Assembly: GCF_024345575.1 (NCBI RefSeq)
Contig: NZ_JAGQBJ010000003.1
Coordinates: 186,001-250,000 of the forward strand
Reading direction: 5' to 3'
From: Cyanobium sp. Morenito 9A2
GTDB lineage: Bacteria; Cyanobacteriota; Cyanobacteriia; PCC-6307; Cyanobiaceae
DNA: 64,000 bases
Under the pieces are notes generated by a model, which saw only the letters and a program-made list of their open reading frames with translations, did not search any database and was not told the origin of the DNA. Below, piece by piece: positions 63,771 through 64,000 of the stretch (positions are counted from its first letter, which is position 1; each line of letters opens with the position of its first letter). Made by a program: the position numbers and the translations under genes.

Positions 63771-64000
63771 TCAGCGACCCAGGCGCCCCTTGAGGTGCTC
63801 ACCCACCCGCAGGGCGTTGGCGATCGCGGTGAGCGAGGGATTCACGGCGCCGATGCTCGGGAAGAAGCTCGTGTCAACCACATAGAGGTTGTCGAGGTCG
63901 TGGGCCTTGCAGTGCAGATCGAGCACCGAGCTGGCCGGATCGGTGCCGAAGCGGCAGGTGCCCGCCTGGTGGCCCACGGCGGCGATCGCCATCGTGCTGC
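63771..64000 (-). CDS. GMC oxidoreductase, C-terminal end (runs off the window)
   Basis: The last 75 or so residues of a glucose-methanol-choline family flavoprotein. VGHQAGTCRFGTDP contains the catalytic histidine, NLYVVDTSFFPSIGAVNPSLTAIANALR contains the second active-site residue (Asn) and the FAD-contacting end. The rest lies beyond base 64000, so substrate class cannot be judged. It is convergent with the DoxX gene (19 bases apart). Confidence 0.88.
   Translation of the reverse strand, partial: STMAIAAVGHQAGTCRFGTDPASSVLDLHCKAHDLDNLYVVDTSFFPSIGAVNPSLTAIANALRVGEHLKGRLGR

Noticed and set aside
1-64000. CRISPR arrays, insertion sequences, integrases, toxin-antitoxin pairs or restriction systems
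   Set aside because: Neither strand shows regularly spaced repeats, transposase or integrase motifs, or recognisable defence genes.

Overview
The window is a gene-dense, high-GC stretch of a cyanobacterial chromosome, most likely a picocyanobacterium of the Cyanobium/Synechococcus group. Evidence: psbA (photosystem II D1), ndhD, ycf51, a UbiD-type decarboxylase, menD/menB for phylloquinone, glgA/glgB, and several copies of the cyanobacterial HIP1 octamer GCGATCGC (for example at 2671, 8834, 24290, 35491, 40813, 63820 and 63982). About 60 protein genes were assigned, two of them cut by the window edges. I saw no tRNA, rRNA, CRISPR array, insertion sequence or prophage. No gene-free stretch exceeds 300 bases; the longest are 27575-27873 and 30080-30330.

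Layout. 1-4089 (minus): start of glgB, a DUF3887-like secreted protein, a CocE/NonD hydrolase, a small secreted protein, a helix-hairpin-helix-like protein and ycf51. 4155-11922 (plus): tamB, a ROK sugar kinase, proA, folB and a lipase-like hydrolase, the last three overlapping by 4 bp. 11981-18522 is an accessory segment: a two-gene membrane unit ending in a membrane-anchored serine hydrolase, then ATP-grasp > COQ4-like > MFS exporter transcribed away from an amino-acid-oxidase-like flavoprotein. 18524-30079 (mostly minus) is housekeeping: prlC, ndhD, thrB, glk, thrS, a GH104-type lysozyme, trpS and two unknowns. 30331-36839 (plus): a DUF697 protein, psbA with tandem 3' hairpins, mntC-mntA-mntB and a DUF4336 protein. 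36851-40657: a DUF760 protein, lepB, menD and menB.

40654-48682 is a signalling island: two hybrid histidine kinases, an HPt protein, a receiver-PP2C phosphatase, two STAS proteins, a PAS protein and a GAF protein with a ruined GGDEF domain. It combines phosphorelay parts with partner-switch parts but has no RsbW-type kinase. 48759-58869 returns to housekeeping: L,D-transpeptidase, glgA, murF, glmU, an MnmC-like methyltransferase, aroA, an Rrf2 regulator and UbiD. 58990-64000: a type II NADH dehydrogenase, then a redox/transport group (SDR; EamA transporter; double VOC protein; DoxX; end of a GMC oxidoreductase) with a twin CCTAGG site in its divergent promoter region.

The best candidate for an undescribed system is the ATP-grasp/COQ4-like/MFS/flavoprotein cluster (13592-18522), possibly with the adjoining membrane hydrolase pair (11981-13614). 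The signalling island and the structured RNA-like element at 30188-30237 come next. All functions are read from motifs and context by eye; no database search was run.
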